Program-made: the position numbers and the translations under genes
Notes under the pieces: generated by a model
Told to the model about the DNA's origin: nothing
Database searches by the model: none
What the model saw: only the letters and a program-made list of their open reading frames with translations
Part shown: positions 17,923 to 27,439 of the stretch, piece after piece
How positions within the stretch are numbered: position 1 is the stretch's first letter
How the letters are laid out: each line of letters starts with the position of its first letter
Origin: Clostridium beijerinckii
GTDB lineage: Bacteria > Bacillota > Clostridia > Clostridiales > Clostridiaceae
DNA length: 64,000 bases
Direction: 5' to 3'
Assembly (NCBI RefSeq): GCF_018223745.1
Contig: NZ_CP073653.1
Span: 5,733,501 to 5,797,500 of the forward strand

Positions 17923-18255
17923 TTATGTTAACCTCACTTCGTATATTTTTTGATAAATGTTCTCTGTTTCAATGAAAACCTCACCTTCAGATGAATAAGG
18001 AATTTCATTAGAATTAAAAAGATCTTCAAGCTTTTTTTCTGCCTGAAGATCTTTGATCTTTGTATATAATTCAATTTGAATGTTATATATCTCTTTATAG
18101 ACTTTATTATCTGCATACATATGAGCTGAAGGGCCATAAATGTATGTCATAAATGGCGGTTCTGGCGCTGGGTTATCATCTGTGACATTGAAATGTGAAT
18201 AAAAAACTGGGTAGCCAGTTTCTTGTAATATCTCTATTAATTCAGTTATTATCAT
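17923..18255 (-). CDS. Tail completion / terminator protein
   Basis: The 110-residue protein contains TGYPVFYSHFNVTDDNPAPE and PPFMTYIYG, a pattern of small tail-completion proteins (PFMTY motif). Its start overlaps the stop of the HK97 gp10-type gene by 4 nt. Position before the major tail protein fits. Confidence 0.72.
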   Translation of the reverse strand: MIITELIEILQETGYPVFYSHFNVTDDNPAPEPPFMTYIYGPSAHMYADNKVYKEIYNIQIELYTKIKDLQAEKKLEDLFNSNEIPYSSEGEVFIETENIYQKIYEVRLT

Positions 18256-18608
18256 TTACGGATCACCCTTTCCACTCCGCTTATATATTCTTCAATTGCT
18301 TGATCTTCGGCTGGTTTTATATGTACCTTTGCCGCAACTCTACCCCCATTTACTTTGGCATGGCCTTTTTCTAGTAGATGGGTTAATTGATAATTTGTTC
18401 TATTATGAACAATTAATCTCGTGCCTTCTTTTGAAACTGTCCACCCTTTTGCATAAGCTCCTGTATTTTTGGGACTTGTAATTTTCAGGATCTTTGCTGT
18501 ATTATTTGCGGCTTGCTGCTTGGCTACTTCTAACCCTTCAGTTACTTCGCTTGAATATGCTGCTAAGGCTGCTGCAATTTCTTTGGCCAATCCTTCTATC
18601 TTAGACAT
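18252..18608 (-). CDS. HK97 gp10-family tail protein
   Basis: The 118-residue protein has TAKILKITSPKNTGAYAKGW and a C-terminal LTHLLEKGHAKVNGGRV, both diagnostic of the HK97 gp10 head-tail protein family. It lies between the head-tail joining gene and the tail terminator. Confidence 0.85.
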   Translation of the reverse strand: MSKIEGLAKEIAAALAAYSSEVTEGLEVAKQQAANNTAKILKITSPKNTGAYAKGWTVSKEGTRLIVHNRTNYQLTHLLEKGHAKVNGGRVAAKVHIKPAEDQAIEEYISGVERVIRK

Positions 18609-18905
18609 TTAAACCACCTTTTCACACGTTAGCTCTATTTCTTCAAAATCTGCTGAATAAGTACGAATCACTTTATATCTATTTTCTTCAAACAAAACTT
18701 CTCTTTCTCCATTGTATTCATATTTATGAATTACAAATATTATCTCTGGCTTTAGGCCCTGGCTTGCTGCATTATAATATTCATTTCTTCCTATGCTTTT
18801 TAAATCACAATATAGATCCGTTTTTATTTCTTCAGGAATTTAATTCATTAATTCATCTTTTTTAAAAGTATGCTTAATCAAAGTTAGTTCGTAATCATAC
18901 GCCAT
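18609..18905 (-). pseudogene. Head-tail joining protein with in-frame TAA
   Basis: From ATG at 18905 the frame reads 21 codons (MAYDYELTLIKHTFKKDELM, then N) and meets TAA at 18840-18842. It then continues open to the stop at 18609 with IPEEIKTDLYCDLKSIGRNE and EFEEIELT-like residues typical of head-tail adaptors (CDxKSIGRxEFY). A CAA to TAA change would explain it. Full length would be about 98 residues. A truncated adaptor should block tail joining. Confidence 0.75.
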
Positions 18906-18908
18906 GAT

Positions 18909-19178
18909 CTAACCCCTTCCAACATGAATAATTAAATTGTGTAATCTATATTGCAAATGCCTTGGCATAGCTGCGTGATCCTTATTCCTGTAGGACCAAG
19001 CAACATAATCAACAATAAATAAAAGATGATAAAAGTTCTCATATTCTAAAATCAAACCTTTTTCATCTTCTAACTCTTTTGTTATTCCTTTTATAATTGC
19101 AGTAATATAATTATCTCTAATACCAGACTTGATGCCCAATTCTTCTTTTACCAATTGGAGGATCAATTCAATATTCAT
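18909..19178 (-). CDS. Head-tail connector (gp6-like DNA packaging protein)
   Basis: The 89-residue helical protein begins MNIELILQLVKEELGIK and contains YHLLFIVDYVAWSYRNKD followed by MPRHLQYRLHNLII, the pattern of the Phage_connect_1/gp6-like family. It follows the capsid gene, where such connectors normally lie. Confidence 0.78.
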   Translation of the reverse strand: MNIELILQLVKEELGIKSGIRDNYITAIIKGITKELEDEKGLILEYENFYHLLFIVDYVAWSYRNKDHAAMPRHLQYRLHNLIIHVGRG

Positions 19179-19205
19179 CCATTACACCTCCTTAAATTTC
19201 AATTA

Positions 19206-20573
19206 CTATGGTGTAACAACTTTGTTGGCTTCATCTGGCTTGAATGATGCTGAAAGCGTTGGAGCTGTCCCACCTAAACCAATTAAAACGAAAGCGGATT
19301 CCCTTACTGGCTTACCATCATATCTGCCAGTAGCTTTAAATACTGTCTTATCGTCTGTGAATAAAAATTCTGTTGAACTTGCCCCTTTTATGTCCGATCT
19401 TTCTGCTAAAAGATACTTTGTAAAATCTCCAACTAAAATGTTATCGTCTGCCATTTCTTCACTAAATACAACTTTGTACCCTACACCTGGGAAGGCTTGG
19501 TTGCTTACTGTTACAAATGCCCCAGCCGCATTACTAGCCAATGACATTGGTACAATTGTTCCTAGCCATGTTGATTCATTCATAACTATTGTTATCGGAC
19601 CTCTGCCCCTTCTACCTCTTTTTATGTTCTTCATAGCTTCAATTATTTTTTCAAATTTTGTATTTGTAGTTGTTAATGTAATAATATTAGTTGCTTTAAT
19701 ACCTGCGTTTGCGTTTATCGCTGGGATAATACCCATTGGCATTTTAGTTCCAGTACCATATAATATAGCTTTATCAAGTGCGATTGCAATTGATTCTTTT
19801 AAGCAATCCTCAACGTGTGAAGCTAAATTAATCATAGAATCCTCTATGTATGAGTTATCAAGCGGAATGAATCCTCCTATTTTATAACCATCAACCTCAA
19901 CATCTGTGAAAAGGCAGCTTAATTCATTAATCTTTCCGACCATTTCTGTCCATACTGCTTCAGGTGCTTCACCAGCTATTATTGCTCTACCCTTTCCAGT
20001 TAATTTTGCAACTCTAACAAGATCATATAATACTGAATATCTTCCAAGATCGTCTGTAATTGTATCTAATAATATTTGTGGTATTGTAAGATCAAGGCCA
20101 GTTATGCTTCTTTGTTCTATTGCTTGCTTTAAATTAGAATAGAAACTTCTTACTTCTTCTCTGTTTAACCTTTCTATTACTTGTCCTCTTTTAGTAAATT
20201 TGTTTGATGCCATCCTTTGTTCTCCCCCTAGGTTTTTATTTCTTTCAATTGCTTCTGGTGCTGGTGTTGGATCTGCTGCTGGTGCTGGTTCATTTACTGG
20301 ATCTTTTGAATTTAATTTTTCAAGCTCCCCTTCAAGATCTGCAATTTCAGTTTCTAAAGTCGTTTTTTCGCCTTCAAGACTTGCTTTATCTGCATCTAAT
20401 TGAGATATATTTTCTTCAACTAATGCAATATCTTCATCCGTTTTGGCTTCTTCAACTGCTGCTTCAAGCTCTGCGGTCCTTGTGTTTAATTCTGCTTCTC
20501 TTTGCTGCAATTCAGCTAGACTAGCTTTCCTTTGTTCTATCTTTTTAGCTGTTATTAGCTTCTTTAATGCCAT
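19206..20573 (-). CDS. Major capsid protein, HK97 fold
   Basis: The 455-residue protein has an N-terminal coiled coil (residues about 10-95) that acts as an internal scaffold, a Pro/Ala linker, and from about residue 120 the mature capsid domain (VPLD-like FIPLDNSYIEDSMINLAS, KAILYGTGTKMPMGI). The upstream prohead protease should remove the N-terminal part. Its ATG overlaps the end of the protease gene by 29 bp. Confidence 0.9.
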   Translation of the reverse strand: MALKKLITAKKIEQRKASLAELQQREAELNTRTAELEAAVEEAKTDEDIALVEENISQLDADKASLEGEKTTLETEIADLEGELEKLNSKDPVNEPAPAADPTPAPEAIERNKNLGGEQRMASNKFTKRGQVIERLNREEVRSFYSNLKQAIEQRSITGLDLTIPQILLDTITDDLGRYSVLYDLVRVAKLTGKGRAIIAGEAPEAVWTEMVGKINELSCLFTDVEVDGYKIGGFIPLDNSYIEDSMINLASHVEDCLKESIAIALDKAILYGTGTKMPMGIIPAINANAGIKATNIITLTTTNTKFEKIIEAMKNIKRGRRGRGPITIVMNESTWLGTIVPMSLASNAAGAFVTVSNQAFPGVGYKVVFSEEMADDNILVGDFTKYLLAERSDIKGASSTEFLFTDDKTVFKATGRYDGKPVRESAFVLIGLGGTAPTLSASFKPDEANKVVTP

Positions 20574-21147
20574 AATTTTTTAACCTCACTTTTAAATTAT
20601 TTTTCTTTTGTAAAATCTGCTTTTCTCTATAAGCTTCAACGCTTTTGTGCCTAGCTTGTACCCCTGTTTCTTCATAGGCTGGAAACGTAACAACGCTAAC
20701 TTCGTGGAGATCCACTTCAGTAATGGTCCATTTGACGCTCCCATCATCCCGCCACTCTGTTTCTTCAGATATGATATTAAAACCAAAACTACATTGACTT
20801 ACATCACCACGCTTCACACGCTCATACACATTGACCGCTTCAGAATCGTTTGGATTAATCCTGATCCTTCCCCATAGGCCCCTCGAATCTACTTTTAATT
20901 CCAAAGTACCTGACTTGTTTCGGCCCAATACAAGGCGCGTATCATGGTTTATCAAAGCTCTTATATCATTTGATAAAGTGTTATTAAGTGCGGTTGGTGC
21001 TATTTCTTCATATGCTCCCAGCCATAACTCTGTTGGCTGATTAAAAACAATGAAATAACCTTCAATATACATTTCATTACTATCAGCGTTATCTCTGGTT
21101 TCAAGCGCTATGCTCATGCTCCTTGTTTGTCTTTCAATTCTACTCAA
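20545..21147 (-). CDS. HK97-type prohead protease (peptidase U35/S78)
   Basis: The 200-residue protein carries IEGYFIVFNQPTEL at the N-terminus, LINHDTRLVLGR with the catalytic His and DVSQCSFGF with the catalytic Ser, then EVDLHEVSVVTFPAYEET, all standard for this family. It matures the capsid by cutting the scaffold domain of the capsid protein. Confidence 0.9.
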   Translation of the reverse strand: MSRIERQTRSMSIALETRDNADSNEMYIEGYFIVFNQPTELWLGAYEEIAPTALNNTLSNDIRALINHDTRLVLGRNKSGTLELKVDSRGLWGRIRINPNDSEAVNVYERVKRGDVSQCSFGFNIISEETEWRDDGSVKWTITEVDLHEVSVVTFPAYEETGVQARHKSVEAYREKQILQKKNNLKVRLKNYGIKEANNS

Positions 21148-21511
21148 TTATTCATCACCTCCTTGCAATTTCTTTTGATCCCCTATCATTCCAGCTGGAA
21201 TATAGTTTTCAAGGATCACTCTTTCGTCAAGTCCTTCTAATGGTGACATTCCTAGCCAATCTCTAACCTCATTTCCAAGCATTAAACCTCTAACATACAT
21301 ATCACCGCCAACCGCTGCCAGTTCGCTCATATCGTATGAATAAAGACTCCGCGCATTGAATTTAAAATATAGATCTGGACTATATAAAAGTTTCCTTGTT
21401 AACTCTTGTTCGATACCCTTGGCCATTGGTAGGATCGTTGCATTAATGAAGTTGTTATATTCTTCTTTGTTGTACGCACCTACGCCCAAAAAAAAAGGCT
21501 GGTACTCCGAA
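21148..21511 (-). pseudogene. Phage portal protein, C-terminal fragment
   Basis: The fragment continues the portal frame broken at 22976: GVPAFF then GVGAYNKEEYNNFINATI and MSELAAVGGDMYVRG, typical of HK97-type portals. It begins at the IS3 insertion point. The T run in GVPxFLLG has nine T on the coding strand where eight are needed for the frame, so a +1 frameshift is present besides the insertion (or a homopolymer sequence error). Confidence 0.82.
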
Positions 21512-22975
21512 TTAAAATGGAACCTATGAAATAGACACTAAAAAAAGACTATTTCAATAGGTTCTTTTTTTGTACAATAAAAGATAAGAAGAAATATAGT
21601 AAGGTTGTGAAAAGAATGAGTAAAAAATTATTTTCAGATGAAGAAATTAAAAGTTTATCAAAAAATAGATATGTTAAATCTGTAAGTAAACGTGGAATTA
21701 CATATACAGATGAATTTAAAATATTGTTTATCGCTGAGCGTAGCAAGGGAAAACTACCTATTCATATTTTTCAAGATGCTGAATTTGATATAGATGTTAT
21801 TGGAAATAATAGAATTTGGTGTGCAAGTAAAAGATGGCGTAATGCTTATAATGAATCAGGAGAGCTTGGTCTAAGAGATTCTAGAAAATTAAACAGTGGT
21901 CGTCCACTTAAACGTGAACTAACCGTTGAAGAAATAATAGCCAAAAAGGATGCAGAAATTGCTTATTGGAAAGCTGAGGCAGAACTATTAAAAAAAATCG
22001 AGCTGCAAGAAAGGCAGGTGAAAAATAGTAAACTAAGTGCATCATCAATCTTTGTAATAATACAACATATAATTTTGACATATAACTATAAAAATATGGT
22101 TTCACATTTATGCGAAGTAGCTTTAGTATCTAGATCAGGCTATTATAATTATTTAAAATCAACAGGCAAACGTAATCGTAGAGAAGAAAAGGATTTAGAA
22201 TTGAAGGATATCATTCTTAAAGCATTTAATCATAGGGGCTACAAGAAAGGTTCTCGTTCTATAAAAATGGTGTTAGAGAATGAATTTAATCTTATAATAA
22301 ATCGAAAATGTATACAACGAATCATGAGAAAATATAATATTGAGTGCCCAATTAGAAAAGCTAACCCTTATCGTAGAATGATGAAAGCTACTCATGAGCA
22401 TACTGTTGTACCTAATATTTTAAATAGAGAATTCAAGCAAGATTTGGTCGGAAAAGTTTTATTAACAGATATAACTTATTTAACATATGGAGCATCCAAT
22501 AGGGCTTATTTGTCAACTATTAAAGATGCTTCAACAAATGAAATTCTTTCATATCAGCTTTCCAATAGCCTTACATTAGATATAGCTACCGAAACTATTA
22601 AAAAGTTGATGAAAAATCACAAAAATTTACTAAATAAAGATGCCTTTATTCATTCGGATCAAGGAGTTCATTATACTAGTCCTAGATTTCAAAAACTTCT
22701 TAAAAAATATAAAATTGGTCAGTCTATGTCTAGGCGCGGAAATTGTTGGGATAATGCCCCGCAGGAATCATTTTTTGGTCATATGAAAGATGAAATTGAC
22801 TTAAAAAGTTGTTCAACATTTGAAGAATTAGAAGCTTCAATTGATAACTATATGGAGTATTATAATAATTATAGATATCAGTGGGGACTTAAAAAGCTGG
22901 CTCCTGTACAATACAGAAACCAGCTCATAGCTGCCTAGCCTTTTTCAAAATGTCCTTGACATAGGAACCATTTTA
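21512..22975 (+). mobile_element. IS3-family insertion sequence inside the portal gene
   Basis: The 1,464-bp element has near-perfect inverted ends (TTAAAATGGAACCTATG left; reverse complement of the right end TAAAATGGTTCCTATG). It is flanked by a 3-bp direct repeat GAA (21509-21511 and 22976-22978), consistent with an IS3-family target duplication. It carries one transposase gene. Exact ends may be off by 1 bp. Confidence 0.85.
21616..22938 (+). CDS. IS3-family transposase (single ORF)
   Basis: The product of about 440 residues joins an N-terminal helix-turn-helix and leucine-rich region (LTVEEIIAKKDAEIAYWKAE) to a DDE integrase core: TDITYL (Asp), HSDQGVHYTS (Asp), RRGNCWDNAPQESFFGHMK (Glu). 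Most IS3 members split this into two frames joined by frameshifting; here it is one continuous frame. A GTG at 21607 is an alternative start. Codon use is as AT-rich as the host, so the element is probably native to clostridia. Confidence 0.9.
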   Translation: MSKKLFSDEEIKSLSKNRYVKSVSKRGITYTDEFKILFIAERSKGKLPIHIFQDAEFDIDVIGNNRIWCASKRWRNAYNESGELGLRDSRKLNSGRPLKRELTVEEIIAKKDAEIAYWKAEAELLKKIELQERQVKNSKLSASSIFVIIQHIILTYNYKNMVSHLCEVALVSRSGYYNYLKSTGKRNRREEKDLELKDIILKAFNHRGYKKGSRSIKMVLENEFNLIINRKCIQRIMRKYNIECPIRKANPYRRMMKATHEHTVVPNILNREFKQDLVGKVLLTDITYLTYGASNRAYLSTIKDASTNEILSYQLSNSLTLDIATETIKKLMKNHKNLLNKDAFIHSDQGVHYTSPRFQKLLKKYKIGQSMSRRGNCWDNAPQESFFGHMKDEIDLKSCSTFEELEASIDNYMEYYNNYRYQWGLKKLAPVQYRNQLIAA

Positions 22976-23794
22976 GAAAATACCCGCCACCGTTTTTTTA
23001 TCTAATTGAATTGCATCATTTAAGGCCAGATCATTTAAGCTCAATGGCTTTACTTGATCTATCTTTACCAAGTCAGCTGGAATAACCCAAGGTTTCCCGC
23101 CCCCTGTTTCATCAATATATTTGTTTAATATTGCATCCCTTCCCGCTTCGCTTGCTAGTTCTTCTGTCATTGCATCAACTGCAATTATTAGTGATGGTTT
23201 CCACTTATCACTCATAAAAGAATTTTTAGTCTTTGCAGCTTGTTTCAAGTTCATAACAATATCTTTTAATACAACCTTGTACCCCTGGCCCAAATATGGC
23301 CTTTCTGGATCTGGATTTACAATGAAATGCAATACTTCATCATAATCGTAAGTGTTAGATCCATAACGCACCTGATAGGCTGCTGGTGTATCTTGGAATG
23401 AAACACCTGAAGGCTTCAAGGGAATCAATTCAGATATTAGACCGTTATCCACTTTTGGATATACAACACTATTTCCATTGCCCGCCAATAGCATTGAATG
23501 AACAATGTTGTAAACCCATGTTTTTCGTGTCATTAATGAATAAGGGCTTATATCAATCTTTCTGGATAAAGCATTTTTTACCCTTATATCCCCATTATCT
23601 GTATTTTGCATTAAATGAATTGTCATACTAGAAATAAGATCCGCGATCTTGTGGGCAGCCATTCGGACCTCTGGATTGTCTGACAACCTTGTATAGCCTG
23701 GAACGCTCAAAGATTCTGAATCATTAGATAAAAACCAGCTTATCGCATCCCCTTCGGATCTCCTATTCATTTTCTTTTTATTACTTTTTGCCAA
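22976..23794 (-). pseudogene. Phage portal protein, N-terminal fragment
   Basis: The 273-residue part starts with TTG at 23794 behind AAAGGTGGT and holds portal features (VRMAAHKIADLISSMTIHLM, HFIVNPDPERPYLGQGY, AAKTKNSFMSDKWKPS). It ends LDKKTVAGIF at the target duplication, where the IS adds an immediate TAA. Portals form the packaging channel, so the insertion alone should abolish virion production. An earlier TTG at 23812 is possible. Confidence 0.85.
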
Positions 23795-23829
23795 TCTCTC
23801 ACCACCTTTCAAGCAAAATAAAAAAAGTC

Positions 23830-24060
23830 CTAATTACAAGACTTTTCCTGAATCACGCGTGATATATATTTTTTAATTTCTTCAAGCTCCATTTCTTTAT
23901 CTGCCCCTATGAAAATACTACATTCTATTAGATTATTAAGAGTAAATTTAACCTTATACCCCTCGAAACGAAAAACAGAATATACACTTTCTGTATCAAT
24001 ACCATTGGTCAAAGTTTCCTCATTACAAATAACTTCTATATTTAATAATCTTATGTTCAT
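23830..24060 (-). CDS. Small phage protein between terminase and portal
   Basis: The 76-residue product starts at ATG 24060 with TTAGGAG upstream, 8 nt after the terminase stop. It contains MNIRLLNIEVICNEETLTN and IFIGADKEMELEEIKKYI. No family is recognised; small proteins at this place are common in clostridial siphophages. Confidence 0.6.
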   Translation of the reverse strand: MNIRLLNIEVICNEETLTNGIDTESVYSVFRFEGYKVKFTLNNLIECSIFIGADKEMELEEIKKYISRVIQEKSCN

Positions 24061-24068
24061 TAATACTC

Positions 24069-25787
24069 CTAACCTTTCAACCAAGTTGAAGCGGAATTTG
24101 ATTTTTCAATATCTTCTAATTTTCTGACACAAGCGAAAACCGCTGCATCAAAAACATCAATTCGCTGCTCTGGCATAACTTTTTCATACTGGATCATATC
24201 ATCTGTTTTTTCGATTGCTCTTACATTTTGTAAACAATACTCAAATGGATCGGCATGAAGGTAATATAATTTTCCTTCCTTTGCCTTTGCTTCGATCCTT
24301 CTAAATCCTTCAGACTTTTTATAAAAATACTGCGGCTGATCTATGATATTAAAACCAGCTTTTTTCATCCCAACAAAATACTCTCTACAAAACTTTCTAT
24401 CATGGCCAACTTGTTTTATCTTAAATCCCATCTTTCGCATTTTTACAAACCAATTTACAATATCAGCATAATTAACAACTGGATTATTGCACATATCCAG
24501 CCAGCCATCATCCTTCCAGCCAAAAAGTGGTATTCCATCTTCATCCGCTTTTTTGTGAGCTGCAACGATTGGGAACCAGGCGTGGGGAATAATAATATCA
24601 ATGCCCTGGTATTCTCCATATAAAGCGGTGGCAGTTAAATCATGCAACTTGGATAAATCGGCCCCGCCATACCAAGTAATAGGTAGCTTTGCAAGTTGTT
24701 TTAAGGTCCATTCATACTTATTGTCCGAATTTCTAAACTCATCTAAATTGAAATAAGCTTTCATGGCACTTGTATAAATGTTCATTGACTTCGCCAGAAA
24801 ATCTTTTCGCTGCTGCGGATCATTTTGAGCTTGCAACGCATCATTTAAAATATCATCTGGCCTGATGCTTACCCCATATGCTGGGTTTGCTTTTTCATGC
24901 TGGATCGGATTAGTATAATCAACCTCGCCTGTTTCGTCTTCATCCGCTTTACAAATGAAAATAAAGTATGCTTCATCCTTTACAGTTCCATCAAGTACCT
25001 TTTTGCAATACATTAACCGCTGGTAACAAAAAGAATTCATATTGTCACCAGCGGTCGTTATGCCTATCATTAACTTATTTGTATATGCCTTCATAGCTTC
25101 CTTTATGATGTTGTATTGCTTCGGTGTTTTATATGCGTGTATTTCATCCGCAATGGCAATATTACAATTCAAACTATCCTGACGATCTGGGTTTGCTGCA
25201 AGTGCTTGAATAAAAATGCCGCCATCCCCAAGATCCCCTTGTATTGAATGTTCCTGATTATTGTCAATAACTCTGAAGTTTTGCTTTTCTCCCATAGCTT
25301 CAAGATTAAAATTAATAAAATTGAAACTTTCAAGGGATTGTTTCAAAGCTGCTGCGGTAATATATACCTTACTTCCACTTTTTCGCTCTAGTAGGCCCAA
25401 GGCCCACGCCAACGCCGCTGCAAATGAAGTCTTAATATTCTTTCTAGGTATAAAAATAAACGCTTCTTTGAAGCGCCTTATCTTAGTACCTTTATGGTAA
25501 AAACCTAATAAGTTATACACCTGGAATTTATGAAATGGTTCTAATAAAAATGGTGTGCCCCTTAAAGGCGTTCCATCTAGTTTCTCACCTTGTGCATGAA
25601 CAAAGGTTTTTTCTATTATTCCGATTACAAATTCAGCATCCTTTGGATTAAATTCATAAGCTGGATTTTTTAAATCATTTAAAAATCTGTTACAAGCTTG
25701 TATTTGTTCTTTACAAGCTATCTTTCTTTTTTCAACAATACTGTTGGCATATTCCATTACTAAATTATAGTTTGTATATTGGATCAT
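24069..25787 (-). CDS. Terminase large subunit
   Basis: The 572-residue protein has the two-domain terminase layout. The ATPase region has an atypical Walker A (FIPRKNIKTSFAAALAWAL, about residues 110-128) and Walker B/catalytic IAIADEIHAYKTPKQYN. The C-terminal nuclease has YGGADLSKLHDLTA and KVMPEQRIDVFDAAVFAC. Together with an HNH protein and P27-like small subunit upstream it suggests cos-type packaging (HK97-like). Confidence 0.92.
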   Translation of the reverse strand: MIQYTNYNLVMEYANSIVEKRKIACKEQIQACNRFLNDLKNPAYEFNPKDAEFVIGIIEKTFVHAQGEKLDGTPLRGTPFLLEPFHKFQVYNLLGFYHKGTKIRRFKEAFIFIPRKNIKTSFAAALAWALGLLERKSGSKVYITAAALKQSLESFNFINFNLEAMGEKQNFRVIDNNQEHSIQGDLGDGGIFIQALAANPDRQDSLNCNIAIADEIHAYKTPKQYNIIKEAMKAYTNKLMIGITTAGDNMNSFCYQRLMYCKKVLDGTVKDEAYFIFICKADEDETGEVDYTNPIQHEKANPAYGVSIRPDDILNDALQAQNDPQQRKDFLAKSMNIYTSAMKAYFNLDEFRNSDNKYEWTLKQLAKLPITWYGGADLSKLHDLTATALYGEYQGIDIIIPHAWFPIVAAHKKADEDGIPLFGWKDDGWLDMCNNPVVNYADIVNWFVKMRKMGFKIKQVGHDRKFCREYFVGMKKAGFNIIDQPQYFYKKSEGFRRIEAKAKEGKLYYLHADPFEYCLQNVRAIEKTDDMIQYEKVMPEQRIDVFDAAVFACVRKLEDIEKSNSASTWLKG

Positions 25788-26128
25788 TGTAGCTCCTGGA
25801 GTACCGCTGCAAGTTTTGACTTTTGATTTCCTTCAGGTGTAACAGATCCCAAGGCTTTTGGATTTAAACAAAGTCTATCAGAATATGCAAGAATATCTTT
25901 TCTTAGTGATTCAAGCGTTGCCACAATTGCAGACTTTTTGGTCCCGCCAGCTGCGGTTTCTGTTTCATATTGATAGCCGCTATCTTCAAATTCCTTTAAT
26001 GCAACTTCATATTGAATATTAAGATCAACATATATGCCTATAAGGCTGCTATATTGCTTTTTGTATACTCCTAAAACTTTCATATCTTCCACCACTTGGG
26101 CCATCATTTCTGCTTTATTTTCTGGCAT
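25784..26128 (-). CDS. Terminase small subunit (P27 family)
   Basis: The 114-residue protein contains KKQYSSLIGIYVDLNIQYEV and LRKDILAYSDRLCLNPKALG, matching the P27-type small terminase. Its stop overlaps the large subunit ATG by 4 bp. It recognises the packaging site on phage DNA. Confidence 0.8.
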   Translation of the reverse strand: MPENKAEMMAQVVEDMKVLGVYKKQYSSLIGIYVDLNIQYEVALKEFEDSGYQYETETAAGGTKKSAIVATLESLRKDILAYSDRLCLNPKALGSVTPEGNQKSKLAAVLQELQ

Positions 26129-26289
26129 CCTCTCACCTCCTAAAAAAAGTTTTTGGGTAGTCGATCTATTGGAAAAGGTTATCTCCCTCGGTTCCTTATC
26201 GGTTAACTATTTTATCTCAAAGGTGGGGGAACAGCTTTTTAACTATTGTAATATTGTATTACAATTATATAAATTAGCATAAATAAAAA

Positions 26290-26320
26290 GAAGATGCTTC
26301 TTAATACTAGATTCATCTTC
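26290..26320 (-). terminator. Terminator of the secreted-protein gene
   Basis: On the minus strand GAAGATG pairs with CATCTTC around a 17-nt loop and is followed by TTTTTATTT. It lies about 55 nt past the stop of the gene at 26377, showing that this gene is a separate transcription unit within the packaging module. Confidence 0.6.
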
Positions 26321-26376
26321 CTAAATTATCATATTATATTTTCTTGCTCTAATTACTTATTTATTCCTTATTGAAA

Positions 26377-27084
26377 TTAATTAAATTTTGCAATAAATTC
26401 ATCAAATTCATCTTGCGATATATTAGTTCCGTTTAATTTATATGACTCACCTAAACCATTATTATGGCAGTCCCAAGAATCTACCTTTATGCATTTATTA
26501 TTTTCTAATTTATATCCTGCACCCCATATGTTTCCTTGAGTTTGTGCATTTATTATAAATTCTTTTCTATCACTATTATATCCAACATACCATCCATGAC
26601 CAAACGGTATATGTTCTACTTGAATATTCCCGTCTTTATATGTAAATATTGATATTGTTAAACTTCCCATAGAATTTCCATGTGTTATAATCATTTCAAA
26701 AGTTCCATCTTGATCTATATCTATAACATTATTAAATAATGTAAGAGGATTATCGCATTGAATATTATACTTTCTCATTAATTGTTTACTTTGTAAAATC
26801 TCCGCATAACTTTTAAGTTCTACTCCACCATTACTCCAAACACCCTTATTATTTAGATAATAGCCATCAACAATTTTATCATGATCCATATATCCTTCAG
26901 AGTTAAAATAGTACCAACCTCCATCAATTTCCTTCCAACCTTTACAATATGAACTACCTTCAGCATACCACCAACCTGTAGAATCCTGTCTCCATTCTGC
27001 ACTTGCACCTATTGGATTTAATGCTAATATTGACGCTACTATTAATGTACTAGCCATTACTTTTGTTAATTTTAATTTTTTCAC
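26377..27084 (-). CDS. Secreted cell-wall-binding repeat protein (moron)
   Basis: The protein of about 235 residues starts at GTG 27084 behind GGGGGGA; an upstream ATG at 27099 lacks a ribosome site. A signal peptide (cleavage after GASA) precedes two choline-binding-type repeats (STGWWYAEGSSYCKGW, IDGGWYYFNSEGYMDHD). A C-terminal domain follows with VIDIDQDGTFEMIITHG, like proteins with Asp-rich calcium or FG-GAP type loops. It has its own terminator and splits HNH from terS, so it is a moron: a gene likely expressed from the prophage for the host's benefit. Confidence 0.72.
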   Translation of the reverse strand: MKKLKLTKVMASTLIVASILALNPIGASAEWRQDSTGWWYAEGSSYCKGWKEIDGGWYYFNSEGYMDHDKIVDGYYLNNKGVWSNGGVELKSYAEILQSKQLMRKYNIQCDNPLTLFNNVIDIDQDGTFEMIITHGNSMGSLTISIFTYKDGNIQVEHIPFGHGWYVGYNSDRKEFIINAQTQGNIWGAGYKLENNKCIKVDSWDCHNNGLGESYKLNGTNISQDEFDEFIAKFN

Positions 27085-27148
27085 TACATATCCCCCCATT
27101 ATTGTTTTTACATTATTATAACATCATTACTATATTTTATAAATTATA

Positions 27149-27439
27149 TTATTTATGCCTATTGATCCTAACTACCCAATCTTCCCCTGACTTTGTCAAT
27201 TGATTGTTCGTTCTATCATGCATTTTATCATGACATTTGTTACATAAACTAATAAGGTTATCACTATTTAATTTTAGATCTGGCCTTTGATCCAAAGGAA
27301 TTACGTGGTGTACTGTAGCCGCTGCGACACTCCTACCATACCTTAAACATTCTTTGCACCGATATTCGTCACGCTTCAATATCCTTGATCTCTTGGCTAT
27401 CCACTTAGGATCTTTATAAAACTTATTTACTTGCTTCAT
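27149..27439 (-). CDS. HNH endonuclease
   Basis: The 96-residue protein has the HNH layout: CKECL cysteines, VHHVIPLDQRPDL with the catalytic His pair, NLISLCNKCHDKMH. HNH proteins next to terminase genes are needed for cos cleavage in HK97-type phages. Its presence supports cos packaging here. Confidence 0.9.
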   Translation of the reverse strand: MKQVNKFYKDPKWIAKRSRILKRDEYRCKECLRYGRSVAAATVHHVIPLDQRPDLKLNSDNLISLCNKCHDKMHDRTNNQLTKSGEDWVVRINRHK

